NCBI GenBank assembly: GCA_025201345.1
Contig: JAIXMG010000033.1
Span: forward strand, 1 to 64,000
Source: Thamnidium elegans
Taxonomy: Eukaryota > Mucoromycota > Mucoromycetes > Mucorales > Mucoraceae
Length of the DNA stretch: 64,000 nucleotides
Direction: 5' to 3'
Part shown: piece after piece, positions 1-11,717 of the stretch
Layout: every line of letters starts with the position of its first letter
How positions within the stretch are numbered: the stretch's first letter is position 1
Position numbers and translations under genes: made by a program
Notes under the pieces: generated by a model
What the model saw: only the letters and a program-made list of their open reading frames with translations
The model's database searches: none
Told to the model about the DNA's origin: nothing

Positions 1-449
1 TTTCCTTACTTATACGTGTAATTGTATTTACATATACTGCTTTATTGTCTTCATTTATTTAGTACTTTTAGTTTTCATGTAACTATGTTCTATTATTCTA
101 ATAAAATGGCCATTTAGCATTCTAAGAAATAGCAAAAAGTAGCGTTCTGGTACATAATAACAAGTAACAACAAAATGTGTACCTCTGGTTATATTTAGCT
201 TATAATTTTAACAACAAAAAAGGATTGTAGAAGGTTTATAACCCTTTCTTTTTATAATAATTTGACAAGCATCGCTGATGCAAAACATAAATAGTGGATC
301 AAGGCCAATATTACAAGGTTATGACAGGAATCGAATAGGTAGATATACCTTGGTGACTGTTTACCCAAAAGGACACTGAGATTGAATAGCTAAACTTCTG
401 TTTTCTCTCATTCCCCTTCTTTTTTCCTCTTCGCGTAAAAACTTCTACA
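1..449. other. Intergenic, upstream of AP-3 mu gene
   Basis: AT-rich sequence with no convincing coding potential. It holds the presumed promoter and 5' UTR of the AP-3 mu gene. A pyrimidine-rich stretch at about 400-430 (TTCTGTTTTCTCTCATTCC-like) lies just before the start codon. No tRNA or repeat was recognised. Confidence 0.6.
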
Positions 450-2314
450 ATGATTAATTCACTCTTTGTGCTTAACAAGCAAGGGTAAGTTAAACTAAAA
501 TTATAAATATATGCAAGTGAGCTAAATTGTTAAGAAAACATAGAAAGATTATTATTGAAAAGCATTGGCGTGGTATCATCTCGAGACAGATTGTAGATGT
601 ATTTAACGATGAATGTGCAAAGTTTATGAATTCTTTACCGGGTTCAATGGAAGAAAGTGGAGGATTGTCCATCAAGGAACCTTTTTTTACAAGAGATGAT
701 GTACCTCCTGTATTGGAAACAAACAAGTATTGGCTATTAAACGTTTTGAGAGATGATTTAACTTGGTTATGTCCCGTAGAAAGAGAAGGTATATATATAT
801 ATTTAAGAGGATATGTACTTGAATGAAACACACTAAACATATTCTATATATATAGTTGATCCTATGCTTGTATTTGAATTTATTCATCGTATTATCGACA
901 TATTGACAGACTATTTGGGTGATGTATCCGAATCATCCATTCGAGAGAATTTTGTTACTGTATACCAGGTATGTTTACTCCGTATATAAAAAAAATCAGA
1001 TGAGGCTGATGATATTATTTTTTAGTTATTGGAAGAAATGTTGGATTATGGATATCCTTTAACAACTGAGCCTAATGCTTTAAAAGAAATTATTATGCCA
1101 CCTACTATTATTAACAAAATGATGACTACAGTAGGAGCTGCTGCTGGGTAATTTCTTCTTTTTTTATGCATGAATTTATTATTAATGGTTAAAAAATAAT
1201 ATAGTGTCGCACCTAAATTCCCTCAAAGCATGTCAGATATACCTTGGAGAAAAGCAGGCGTAAAATATACACAAAATGAAATTTACTTTGACATTATTGA
1301 AGAGATCGATGCCACTATTGCCGCGTAAGTTTTTTTTTTATTGTTTATATATATATATATATATAAAAACTGACGGTTTTAGAATAGAAATGGTACAGTT
1401 GTATCATGTGAAGCCCATGGTAATATTCAAGCAAACTGCAAGTTGTCAGGCATGCCAGATATATCTTTAAACTTTGTTAATGCCAAAGTAATTGATGATG
1501 TTAGTCTTCATCCTTGTGTTAGGTAAAAAGTACTTTTTTTTTGTCTTTTTTAACCAGTTATCAATACTTACAAAATATAAATATATAGATATCGCAAATG
1601 GGATAGCGAAAAGATTTTATCATTTGTACCTCCTGATGGTCAATTCAAATTAATGTCATATAGGTAAGAAGGTTTTTTTATATGTATGTAGTAATGGTGA
1701 TTCTGAACAATTTTTCTTTTAAGAGCTTCTCTTTCACCCTACCAAGCTATGCCATTACAAATCAAACCTCAAATTATGCCAACAAAGAATGGAGGAAGAT
1801 TTGATATATCGATCCAACCTAGATCAACTGATGGTAAACCTATTGAAAAGGTTGTATTGATTTTACCGGTACCTAAAAGTACAACAAGTGTGAATGCTAC
1901 ATGTAATATTGGACAGTATATGTATGATCCTGTTAATAAGACTATCCGATGGGAAGTTGGTAAACTTACACAAAGAGATAGAAGTCCTGTTCTTTCGGGT
2001 ACTTTTAGTACAAGGTAAGTTTTTTTTTTTTTGGTATGTGTCTTGTTTTTAAGAACTTATTGTTTATGTATTTGGTATAGTGAAACAAACCCTGAATTAG
2101 GTATGAGTATTGGATTAGAGTTTCAAATTAGCATGTATTCTATCTCTGGTCTCAAGGTGGATAGTCTTCGTCTTTTCCGTGAATCATATAAACCATACAA
2201 GGTAAAAATTCATTTATTATCATTATTTTCCATCCTAATATTAATCATTATAAATATATATTATAGGGTGTAAGAAGTATGACAAAGGCAGGAAAGATTC
2301 ATATCAGAACTTAG
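450..2314 (+). CDS. APM3: AP-3 adaptor complex subunit mu (10 exons)
   Basis: Medium subunit of the AP-3 clathrin-adaptor complex, which sorts cargo from Golgi/endosomes to vacuoles. My exon model is 450-484, 544-788, 856-968, 1026-1147, 1205-1324, 1388-1522, 1589-1663, 1724-2014, 2081-2201 and 2267-2314; it sums to 1305 nt in frame (434 aa), close to the usual ~420 aa. The N-terminal longin-like half contains MINSLFVLNKQG then EKHWRGIISRQ, followed by DIPWRKAGVKYT-like residues. The C-terminal mu-homology domain contains LSFVPPDGQFKLMSYR and ends GVRSMTKAGKIHIRT, diagnostic of AP-3 rather than AP-1/AP-2 mu. The start was chosen because MINSLF matches the family start (MIHSLF). It converges with the nucleoporin gene, 172 bp apart. 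Confidence 0.95.
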
Positions 2315-2486
2315 GAAAACAAATTTTTTTAGATAGAGTTCCGTTAAAACTGTGTATAAAATAAAAATTAAATCCATTACATATTTTGTTTAGCGTATAA
2401 TGTAAATATTCCTTTGCGAAGAACGAAATATTATTTTACCCTCCATCTACATATATACAGTATATATATTCTTTTTATTGTTAAAA

Positions 2487-5400
2487 TCATGCACCTCTTT
2501 CAATAATTAAATCTTTCAACTCAGGTACAGCTTGTACTAACAAAGTATCAGCGTGGCCAGGATGGTACTTCTTTAAAATGTCGTATATAGTGTCTAAATA
2601 TTTAAATATTAGTACTGCAAACCAACAATAAAAAAAAAAGAAGGTACTTACACACAGGGAAAGATGTAATAGATGGATAAATGCGCTCAGCCAAATCCAA
2701 AAATTTATCCTTCATCTTCTCTTGAGATTTGCACTCTTTAATAATACAAGTCCACGCCTTCTTAACATAACTGTAATCGAATTGTTCAAGAATATGCAGT
2801 AAGCGTAAAGCCTGTTCATGTAATTCGTATTTATAAGCAAATTGGTTCAATAAAGTATCTGCAGGTTGAAGTGATGATTCAAGTTGTTTAGCAGCGGGTT
2901 TTGTAGTATCGTTGGTTAGTAAAGTGTAATACAAACTGAGTTGGACTTCAGCTTCATCGTAAGTTAATTTTAAAGTCTTCTTTTCTTGTGCAGAAATATC
3001 ATCAATCTTTGTTAAATAGTCACAAGCTATACGTAAATAAGTAAGGCGTGTATCCAATGTTATGTTGGGAATCTTGGTAGCCAAATCCACAAGACAGTCC
3101 ATGGCAGAACGATATTCTTTTCTATGGTCGTGGTATTTATGGAGACAGATTAAGCTCTCAGAGGGAGAGCATAGAGATTTGAAGTATTTGACAAGTAATG
3201 GTGTATCTAATGTGGTTAGAATTGATTTATGATCCTTTTCCATTAACCAGTCATAAATAGCATAATGGTATTGCTCCCCATTCGATAATTGTAACGCATT
3301 TTCAACAACTGATTTACTGTAATTCTGTTCTTGATCGTCATTTTGGACTGCATCTGCCATTGTGGCAAAAATGATGGAATAGGTTTTAGGGGTTGGGGGG
3401 TTTTCCGTTTGGAGTTTAGCATATGCTAATTCAATAGCACCATTGTGGTTTTTAAGTCTATAGTTTTCTTCACAGAGCGATTGAAGGGTATCCAAATCAA
3501 TAAATTCAATAATATTTTTAAAGTGATCAAGTGATTCGTTCAAAGCAGTTGCATTATTAGAGTGATAATGAGCAGCTTGTAAACATTCTGCACCCTATTT
3601 GTTTTTTGTTGTTGTTGTTAGTGTACTTTACCAATATAATATCCTTTGTCATCCCTTTTTTTCTTTTTACCTTGTAGTATGTAATATTACTCTCACCAAG
3701 AAGATGAGAACAGTTTAAGTCTAAGAATGAACTGATATAAGTGTAATTGTTGCTTTCATCTCCTGCAGTCGAGGTTTTGATGGCAGCAAGGACGATCTCA
3801 CGCAATAAAATTGCACCTTCTTCAGTAGTTATCAAGTCTGAAAATGAACAAGAAGTACTAGTAGAATATAAGCTAATATACGATTTTTTTTTCTTGGTTA
3901 GATAAAAAAAAAACTTAAATTACACAAGAGAATATAATATCTTACATTCCACTGATTTTATCCCATTCTCGGTCATGTATAAAGCATACAAATGAAATTC
4001 CTCCAACGGTTCTTACTACCAAATCAATAATCTCGGCCTATATAGAGGTTAGTATAAATATCTAGTAACTATATGTATAATTATATTACTTACCTTAATG
4101 CTGAGGTTAGATTGAAGCAGTAAAAGTAATTTTTCTAAACGTTCTTGTGCTTCTATAAATTGATCTTTTGAAATACTATACGAAGGAGTTAATAAACCAG
4201 AAATATAAAAAAGTAATTCAACTTACAATCTTTGCATAATATCAACGTTCCAAATATCTTCAATGATTTTAGAAAAGTGTAATAATAAACCTTCATCTTT
4301 ATCAACTGAATTACGAATAAATTGTACGGCTTCAGGAGATGAATTTGATGAACAAGCTAATAAAAAGCTCAAGGCACATGTTTCAACAGATCCATAACGA
4401 TGTAAGAAGTTTACAATAGCGCTGGGATCATTAGAATTTAAAACGTCTGACAAGTAATCTATAGAACGTTGTTTGGTATAATGTGTTATACCAGATGTTG
4501 AAAGTGTAGCAAATTGTCGAGCAGGACTTTCAGATAATTTCAAGCTTTCCTTAAAGTAAGAATTCTGTAATGATTCTTGAGAACTATTTTCAATAACAGA
4601 CCAAATTTTTTTGCCAATAAGTTCATTATATACGTCTTCTACAAGTGTCTTTTTTTTTAAAAAAAAAAGAAGAAGTTTTAGTCAATTAAAATGAAGATTT
4701 TTTTTTTTACTTACAGGATTAGAGTTACCGTCTCTAATAGAATTGGCGGTGGTGAATAAAAGATACTTTTTTTCAGATTTCACAAGAACGGCAGCGAAAA
4801 CGCCATGATTATAATAAGATAATTCACAAAGTTCGTTTGTTAAGTTGTTGAATAAGAGAGATCCGGGTAAAGGTGGATATGAACGTGTATAAATAAGGTC
4901 AATCGTCTTATTCTTGCAAGAAAAGTAAAGCCTTTCTCCTTTACTTGAAACAGCCATCAAGTTAATTTGCTTTGATTCAGTCTTTGATATAAGGTGGATT
5001 GATTCTAAGTTGGTGGCATTGTATCTCTGAATAGGTAAATAGCTACTGCCTTGGATATTAACCGAATGAATACTGGAATCACTCAAGAGAAGAAAAAGGA
5101 ACTTTTCATCATTATCTACTACCATTGATTTTACGGAAGCTGTTTTTTTTTTACGTATTAGTAAAGTCTAGGTTAGATATATAAATAAAAAAAAAAAAGG
5201 TTACCTTTAGGAGCAGATCTAAAGAAATAAGAAGTGTATTTTAATATAGGGCTTGCTGTGTGACAATGGATTCTGCAAGAAGTGGATAATCCATTTGTGT
5301 CGGATATAATGATTAATTCATAAAGATGTCCATCACTTCCTTGCATAAAGACTCTTCTTGTATCTGTTGTAGTGAAATTAGACATGATAACACCATCTGA

Positions 5401-6026
5401 ATTTATATGAGTACTAGAGATAATGATTAATTTTTTCTTGTTTGTTTGATCTATGCCATGTAAAAAGATATGCTTTGATGTAGAAATGACAAGTTCAACA
5501 TGGTTTGAAAACTTTAAAATGTCAACGTTTTCAACAGCTTCATTACATTCATATCTAAAAACCTCTGTCTTTTCTACATAGTTCCATAAACATAATAAAG
5601 AACCTGATGAAATCCATACATGATTGATAGCTAATAAAAACCCCATTTTACATTCTGTTTTTTTTAAAAAAAATAAAATAAAAGGTTAATTTTTTGTTTT
5701 ATTTTATTTTTGGGTATGTAGGGTTGAAACTCACTTTCAATGTCTCTTTTAAGAGACTCTGGGAATTGAGTTGTTGAATGCTTGATAAAAACATTCGGAT
5801 TATCGGTAGAATATCTATCATTGTCAGTGGCTATTTTATTTTATTTTTGAAGAAAAAAGTTAATCTTTTCGTAATAACCATTGGCAATCGTCATTTTTTT
5901 TCCAGTCGTACCTTTCAAGTAGGAAGCTAAGTCTATTTTTTCCTGGTTTTGCTTAATAAAACTAATGATCGCTTCATTCGATTTCTTATAAGTTTGATAG
6001 TCGCTACTTGTGATTATGTTGTTCAT
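2487..6026 (-). CDS. Nup155/Nup170-family nucleoporin, short form
   Basis: Inner-ring scaffold nucleoporin. Reading from 6026 (MNNIITSSDYQ; the leftward-extended TTG start is not needed) it is split by about ten short introns. The N-terminal part resembles the Nup155 beta-propeller (NVFIKHSTTQFPESLKRD, then NHVWISSGSLLCLWNY, compare the family 'AWLTIDSDIFMWNY'). The C-terminal alpha-solenoid has a Nup155-like stretch (QYHYAIYDWLMEKDH ... EYRSAMDCLVDLATKIPNI, then DTRLTYLRIACDYL). The last exon is joined through a TACTAAT branch site and ends VPELKDLIIERGA. My model gives roughly 1,000 aa, shorter than the ~1,400 aa of yeast and human Nup155/Nup170; the missing part is at the C-terminus and between domains. 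Family membership is from motif recall; exact exon edges are uncertain. Confidence 0.75.
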
Positions 6027-6234
6027 GTTTTTGAGTAACAAAAAAGGTAGAAGACTTTTTTCGTGTTTTTATTGTACTGATACGCCTCCTGCTGGCTTTC
6101 AATTTAAGTGACGTGTTTCGTAATTATTTTTTTTATCTGCAGCATGAGATTCGTTTGAGATCCAAATTTAAGGTACTGAAGAGAGAGACTGGTATGAATA
6201 AAAATTTTACGGCATAATAGACACCCCGTCTACA

Positions 6235-6327
6235 TAGTGAATTTTTAAATTTCACTATTTTCGTGTAACAAAATAAGGTTCTTTTTTTTCATTTTTCACT
6301 AAGATAGTGAAAGATCGTGAAAAATGA
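6235..6327. repeat. Pair of inverted repeats with shared TAGTGAA/TTCACTA stems
   Basis: Two imperfect palindromes lie side by side. At 6235-6257 TAGTGAA pairs with TTCACTA. At 6289-6327 TCATTTTTCAC pairs perfectly with GTGAAAAATGA, enclosing a second stem TTTCACTA/TAGTGAAA with an AGA loop. They sit between the nucleoporin start and the mobile-element island. They could be a MITE-like remnant, a transposon end or a regulatory structure; the sequence does not decide. Confidence 0.6.
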
Positions 6328-6398
6328 CTATAGCCGATTTGCAGCTAAAAAAAAATACGTCAACGCATTTTTTTTCTTAAATAAATAAATAATACAAA

Positions 6399-6818
6399 AT
6401 GAATCCTACAAACAACAACCAAACCTTTGAAACCATTATATTTGATCCTAAAGCAAAGAAAGCAGATGGAAGAAAACGTCAAGTAACGGATGAGCCAGAG
6501 GGCAGTACTCAACCAAGTACTAAAAAAAAGAGTAGAGATCCCAAAGGTGAATGGACTCCTGCCAGAAGACTTGCAGTTCTCAAATTGTACAAGGACTTCA
6601 GACATCTTGGGGTTTTCTACAGTGAAAAAACCCTTAAATAGACAGACTTGACCGCTGCTGTCAATAAGGTAGATGCAGAAGACCTAGAAGAGAGGGCGAG
6701 GGCAAATACTTTTTCGGTAAAATCTGTTCGTGAAAAGCTGGTGGAACTCAAAATATATCAACCATATCTACTAATATTCGAGGAAAATGGCCATAGCAAA
6801 TTTTCTTTTGATATTTAG
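6399..6818 (+). pseudogene. Broken small ORF, possible SANT/Myb-like transposon-linked protein
   Basis: The ORF starts MNPTNNNQTFETIIFDP, has a basic KKKSRDPKGEW segment and continues WTPARRLAVLKLYKDF, which has the aromatic/basic look of a SANT/Myb-like helix. A single TAG (6639-6641) interrupts it, but the same frame stays open and protein-like for about 58 more codons (ending HSKFSFDI then TAG at 6816-6818). That continuation suggests a recently disabled gene rather than chance. It lies 0.5 kb upstream of the Fanzor gene on the same strand and may be a separate transposon cargo. No function is assigned. Confidence 0.45.
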
Positions 6819-7328
6819 ATCGTTAAACTTTAGCACTGGTTCCAATCAATTAATCTGCACATACGTTTTATCTCGGTGTAAGTAAAACGAAACATACTTT
6901 TGCATCTACTATCTGACCAACAGCTCAAACCAGGGCGTCTGTATCTGGTTCTAAAAGATGAAGCATGAATCACAATGCTTTTTGTTGTTGTTGTCTTCTA
7001 CGTCGAAGAGAGATGTATGCGAGTAAGTCTTCATTAATAGAAGAGAATTCATTCATTTCATTGTATATAAGCTTGTATTTTCAATAAAGAAAGATGTAAA
7101 AATTACATCAGAATAGTTAAGTTTATTAATACTTCTGAGGCAGCACTTATTATTAAATGACTTAGTTATACATATATGAATTGTATTTGTCACAAAAATT
7201 TGTCAAAGTAATTTATATTTCTTCACGATTCCGTAAAACTAAATACAAAAAAAGTCGTCAAATTTTTTTACAAGTAAAAAGTATAACGTGATTGATTTTT
7301 TTTTCTTTTTTCTTCGTCTTTTCTTCAC
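6819..7328. other. Intergenic between broken ORF and Fanzor
   Basis: AT-rich, no open reading frame of note. It presumably holds the promoter/5' UTR of the Fanzor gene; the last 40 bases are a T/C-rich tract. No terminal inverted repeat flanking the Fanzor gene was found by eye. Confidence 0.5.
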
Positions 7329-9461
7329 ATGTCTGGTGAAACGGTAAGTTACTAAACCGAACTCAAACATATATTATTTTACTCACATATATATATGTAG
7401 ATAAATACGTCAAAACGAGCTGATAAAAAAGTTATTACTGTTAAGTCTTCTGTAACTGGTATTGAATGGAAGCCGGAATATGTGCCCGTTTTGAAGAAGC
7501 TAGTATCGGATATTCACGCCTTGGTAACACATACGTACCTTTTCAGTAGATATATATTTACTCAATAACTTGGCCGTAATGCTACAATTAGTTTGGAAGA
7601 ATATACTGTTCAAGGATTTTTTAAAGAAGTATTTTTATCTTTAGTTGAAAAAAGGGTTCAAGATGGCGGAAAGTTGTCAAACAAAGTGACGTTATACAGA
7701 ACAATAATTCAGAAATACAAGGACTCTTACTTGAGACATTCGTCTTTTACACCAAAAAAATTGAGCAATACACATCAAATAGCGACGTACGAAGCTACCA
7801 AAATCCAAACTGCCTACCATAATACTATAATTTTACAATTCGGAAACAAGCTGAGAATGACCATTAACAAAATGGTTAAACTTAAAGAACGTATATCTCA
7901 CCTTACTGATGATATGAGAAAGAAAGGTTGTTCTGTTGAAGAGATCAAACTTGCTATTAAAAGTGATATCACAGGCCCTGTTACACAACTTAAACTAGCC
8001 ATTTCGTCAAAAAATATAAATCAAATTCCAAAGGATTTTTTAGACCAAAAAGCTATACAACATGTTAACAACTTTATCTCATCTTACCCAAAGAATTACA
8101 AATTCAAAAAGGATTCTATTTACTATGATGCAATAGCAAACCCGGTAAAACACCTGAAAGCTTATTTTAAGCTAGCAGAAATATGCGAATCGTACAAATT
8201 TAAATTATTCCAATGTCTCCCTTTGAGAAATACATTTATACCATCATATATGACTATAGATACTATGATCTTAAATAATCAGATCTTAAAAGACTCAAAA
8301 AGAAGCAAATTAGATAAATCATCTATATGGGGAAAAGTTGTCAATATATCTAACGAAGCTTTAAAAGACCAAGGTCCAAATAAATCAATAAGGTTTAGAG
8401 GGACAATGATAACGGATGGTGTAGGAGTATCAATAGTGAAGCAGAACTTTGAAACCTCAAAAAGTAGTACAAGTGGTCCTAAAAACAATGTTGTAAAAGA
8501 AGATTTTCAGTACATAAAAGAAATTCCTAAAGAAGAACTGCTCGCTACAAAAGGAAAAACTGTGCTTATTGATCCTGGTCGCCGAGACCTTTTATATTGT
8601 ATGCACGAAGATAGTACGGCTAAGAAAAAGAAATTGTACCGCTATACGAGAAATCAAAAGGCTAAAGAACTAAAATCGGCAAAATTTAGAAAGCTTCGTC
8701 AACGGTTTAAACCAACAAGTATTCAAGAGTGTGAAAATAAATTAAGTCAATACTCTTGGTCAACTGTTCATGCTGATGCTTATCTCGAATATTTAAAAGT
8801 TAGATCTCAAGTTTCTCCTTTGCTGGAAGAGTATTATGGCAATGAAGATGTTGAAAAAAATCAGAGGCAAGATAATTTGATTCCTTTCATAAAGATGAAA
8901 CTTTCATCATATATCAATCAGATAAAAGCAGACAAACGACTGTCAAAAAATCTTAGGAAAAAGTTTGGAAATGATTGTATCCTTATTTTAGGAAATTGGT
9001 CTGCCTGTCATATGAAGTTTCAAGAACAAATTCGAGGGAAAGGAATGAGAAAAATGTTAAGAAAAGAAGGGTTTCAGATTTATCTACTTGATGAATACAA
9101 AACCTCGAGTATCTGCCCATCTTGCGAACACCAACTTGAAAATTTTAAAGAATGTATTAACCCAAGGCCATATCGACGTTCAAATAATCCTACTGTAAAG
9201 TGCCATGGTCTTTTAAGGTAAAAACTGTATATTACTATTATATGAATCAAAAAGCTTATATATAACCCGCGTTAATGTTTTAGATGCAAAAATCAAAAAT
9301 GTTTAGATCCAAAGGTGCTTACAGAAGAGGATACAAACTTTAGATTATGGAATAGAGACTTGGCTGCCGTCCTGAATTTCAGAAAAATTTTAATTAGTTT
9401 AAGGGAATCAGCACGAAGACCTGAAGTTTTTTCGAGAGGAGAGAAGAGAAAAAAAACTTGA
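7329..9461 (+). CDS. Fanzor (eukaryotic TnpB-like RNA-guided nuclease), spliced, apparently intact
   Basis: Exon model 7329-7343, 7401-7534, 7592-9217, 9284-9461 is in frame throughout and gives 650 aa, within the Fanzor size range. The N-terminal ~300 aa form an alpha-helical, lysine-rich region (IISR/KLKERISHLTDD-type helices). The C-terminal half is a RuvC-like nuclease: RuvC-I VLIDPGRRDLLYC (catalytic Asp codon 8571), followed by the basic YRYTRNQKAKE segment; the LLDEYKTSSICPSC block (Glu codon 9093) with the first zinc-ribbon CxxC; a second Cys pair in CHGLLRCKNQKCL; and RuvC-III WNRDLAAVLNF (Asp codon 9357). Fanzors are nuclear TnpB homologues that use an omega-like RNA to cut DNA. The exon 2-3 junction (donor GTACCT, acceptor ATTAG) is the weakest part. 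No stops or frameshifts are needed, so the copy may be active. A rearranged RuvC-II Glu next to the zinc ribbon is known for this family. Confidence 0.85.
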
Positions 9462-10773
9462 ATCCCCTCACAGTTGGAAAAAAAACACGTCTCCAGTAAT
9501 TTTCTGCCCTTGTTATCGCTTTGGTAAACGTTAGATAGGTAAGAAATTAGTAATTTGTACCACCTACTTTATTAGGTACTAACATCGTTCCATTAACCAA
9601 CAGGTTCTCTAATTACATCCTCTTTGAAAGAGACTCCCATATTTAAACAACCTGGAAATGGCCTCTAAAACAAGCATATTGATATACCACAGTTTTTAAA
9701 AAAGCCCATATACGAAATCGTCCCTAATTTTAGCAGTTATAATAAATAATGGTTTTTAATTTATTGAGAAACGAGAAAAGCTTTTTGGACCCAAGTTGAA
9801 TAATACGAAATAGTTTTATTAAATATATGTTTAATAAAAAAAACTAAAAACGTGCTTTTTTCGCTTTTCGTTTTTGGGGGTCAAGCTCTTGTTTTTTGGC
9901 CAAAAATCACGAATGTTTTGCGATTACTCTGGGTCTATGGAAATAATAAAGTACTCGTTTAGACGCTTTTAATTGCAAAATGGATATCAAATCACTGTTT
10001 AAAAATAACAAAAAAGTACTTTATTTTCGCGACGTGATTTTATCACTCTATTTTATTTTCGTGATTACATTAATTCTATTTTTCTATGATAATAATTATC
10101 CATTATAGCAAAAATTAACGATCTTTAGTAGCCCTTTTTGTTTGTTTATGAATGAAAGTGTTACAACCAACACTGAGCTTTGAAAAAAATGACATTTTAA
10201 GGTCCGCTCAACCAAAACGTTAAGTTCTTTAAACATTAATTACTCGCTCAGTATTTTTAATAAAAATATGATTTCTAATGCATTAGAATCGCTTGAAAGA
10301 GTAATTCATTATCATCAAAAGAAAAACAATGTAAACCAGGAGCAATCTCGAAAAATAAAAGGGGCGGGCCCCCAAAAATGATCAATAAAAAAAGTAGAAA
10401 AATATAGAACAACAAGCTGTCAATGTTCGGTATTAAAGACATTTTCCTAATAGTTAATTTATGTTACATAACTCGAGCAAAAGAATTGTTTCCTAATTTT
10501 TAATTATACATAAAAAAACACCTTAAACTATCATGCAAAAAATGAAGTGCTTTGAAGGGATGATAGACAAACAACGATGCATTATAACAATTTAAATATT
10601 TATTGAGTTTGTCTAAGTTTTGGTTTAAAAAAATATGTCCTATATCTTTTTATGAAAGAGTTCAAACATAAGAAATATTCTAAAATTTTGCAGCCGACAA
10701 TTAGAATAAAATATTTGAGAAATATATCAAGTAATGTTTAATTAGTAAATAAGCAGTTACAAAAAATACTCTT
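9462..10773 (+). other. Non-coding region 3' of Fanzor, candidate guide-RNA region at its start
   Basis: No ORF. Immediately after the stop codon there are short hairpins, e.g. GTACC...GGTAC at about 9557-9579 and CTCTTT-G-AAAGAG around 9621-9633. In TnpB and Fanzor systems the guide RNA is typically encoded at or just beyond the 3' end of the nuclease gene, so this is the place to look. The rest (9.7-10.7 kb) is AT-rich with G/C-run patches (GGGGG near 9880, GGGGCGGGCCCCC near 10361) and no recognised feature. Confidence 0.3.
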
Positions 10774-11714
10774 TTGGATGATATACCATACTTTGGTCAA
10801 AATGTAAAGACTATAAAACTAAGGCCTTATAAATGTACATCTAATGACGAAAGCAATAAACTTGATTGGAAGCGCATTCTCAGATTTTGCCCTAATATCA
10901 TCTCAATATGCCTTCTAAAAAACCGTAACATTTCACCGCTCTTGGAAGATTTACAAAATCCTGACCTAATGTTAAATGACTTGCAAAATATTAAGACCGA
11001 GGAGTTTGGACCATATTCTCTCGATATACAAGACCTTTGCTTACAAGGGAATATTCGATACCGCAAAACAATCATGTCGTTAAAATTATGCGTCTTAAAG
11101 GAAGAGTTTACATCAATAAAGTATAATGGGCTGGTTAAATTGATCTCCCAGTTTCCTCATTTGGCTTGTCTAAAAGTAACCATCTTTTTTACATGGACTG
11201 AAGCTGACAAAGTTCCAGAAAAGAATCCAATATCAAACATTAATATAAAATGTTTATTTGAAGAAGTTCCTCAGTTAAATGATGTCGAGTTGGATAGCTG
11301 TTCTATAGTTACAAGCAGTTGGAAAAATACAGATACAGTTCAAAGCATGGAGCATATATATCTTTAATTAAATTAGAAATAATAGCAGATACAATTACCA
11401 CCAGTATATCTCAGTCTATTATTAAATTATTAAAACAGGTCAAATATTTACACTTGCATATAAACAATATTATAGCTGACGAAACTGTCTTGGAAGAAGA
11501 ATTCGTAGTTATATTGTGTAATTTGATAGCGTGTAGGTCTGAAATGGAAAGAGCCAAAATAAAATACAATTGCAATAGTGAAGACTTTTATTATAATAAG
11601 GGAAACGATGACAACTCTTCTCGCGGATATAAGTATTATTACTATGATGATTCTGATTACGAAGAAGGTAGTGTTGATGCTACCATCCATTATAGTGTTG
11701 CGGACATAGCTGTC
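10774..11714 (+). pseudogene. F-box/LRR-like repeat protein relic, frameshifted
   Basis: A 197-codon open frame (10774-11367: KTIKLRPYKC, WKRILRFCPNIISICL, LISQFPHLACLKVTIFF) continues in another frame from about 11340 (ISLIKLEIIAD, IIKLLKQVKYLHLHINNI). The spacing of Leu/Ile and 'FCPNI...L' segments resembles the LRR part of fungal F-box proteins. No start codon or F-box is present at the 5' side, and a frameshift near 11345-11367 breaks it. I read it as a decayed member of an F-box/LRR-type family; the family call is inference. Confidence 0.4.
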
Positions 11715-11717
11715 TAA

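Noticed and set aside
11448..11690. Minus-strand frame opposite the F-box-like relic
   Set aside because: A shadow of the relic's coding strand; hydrophobic, no family features.
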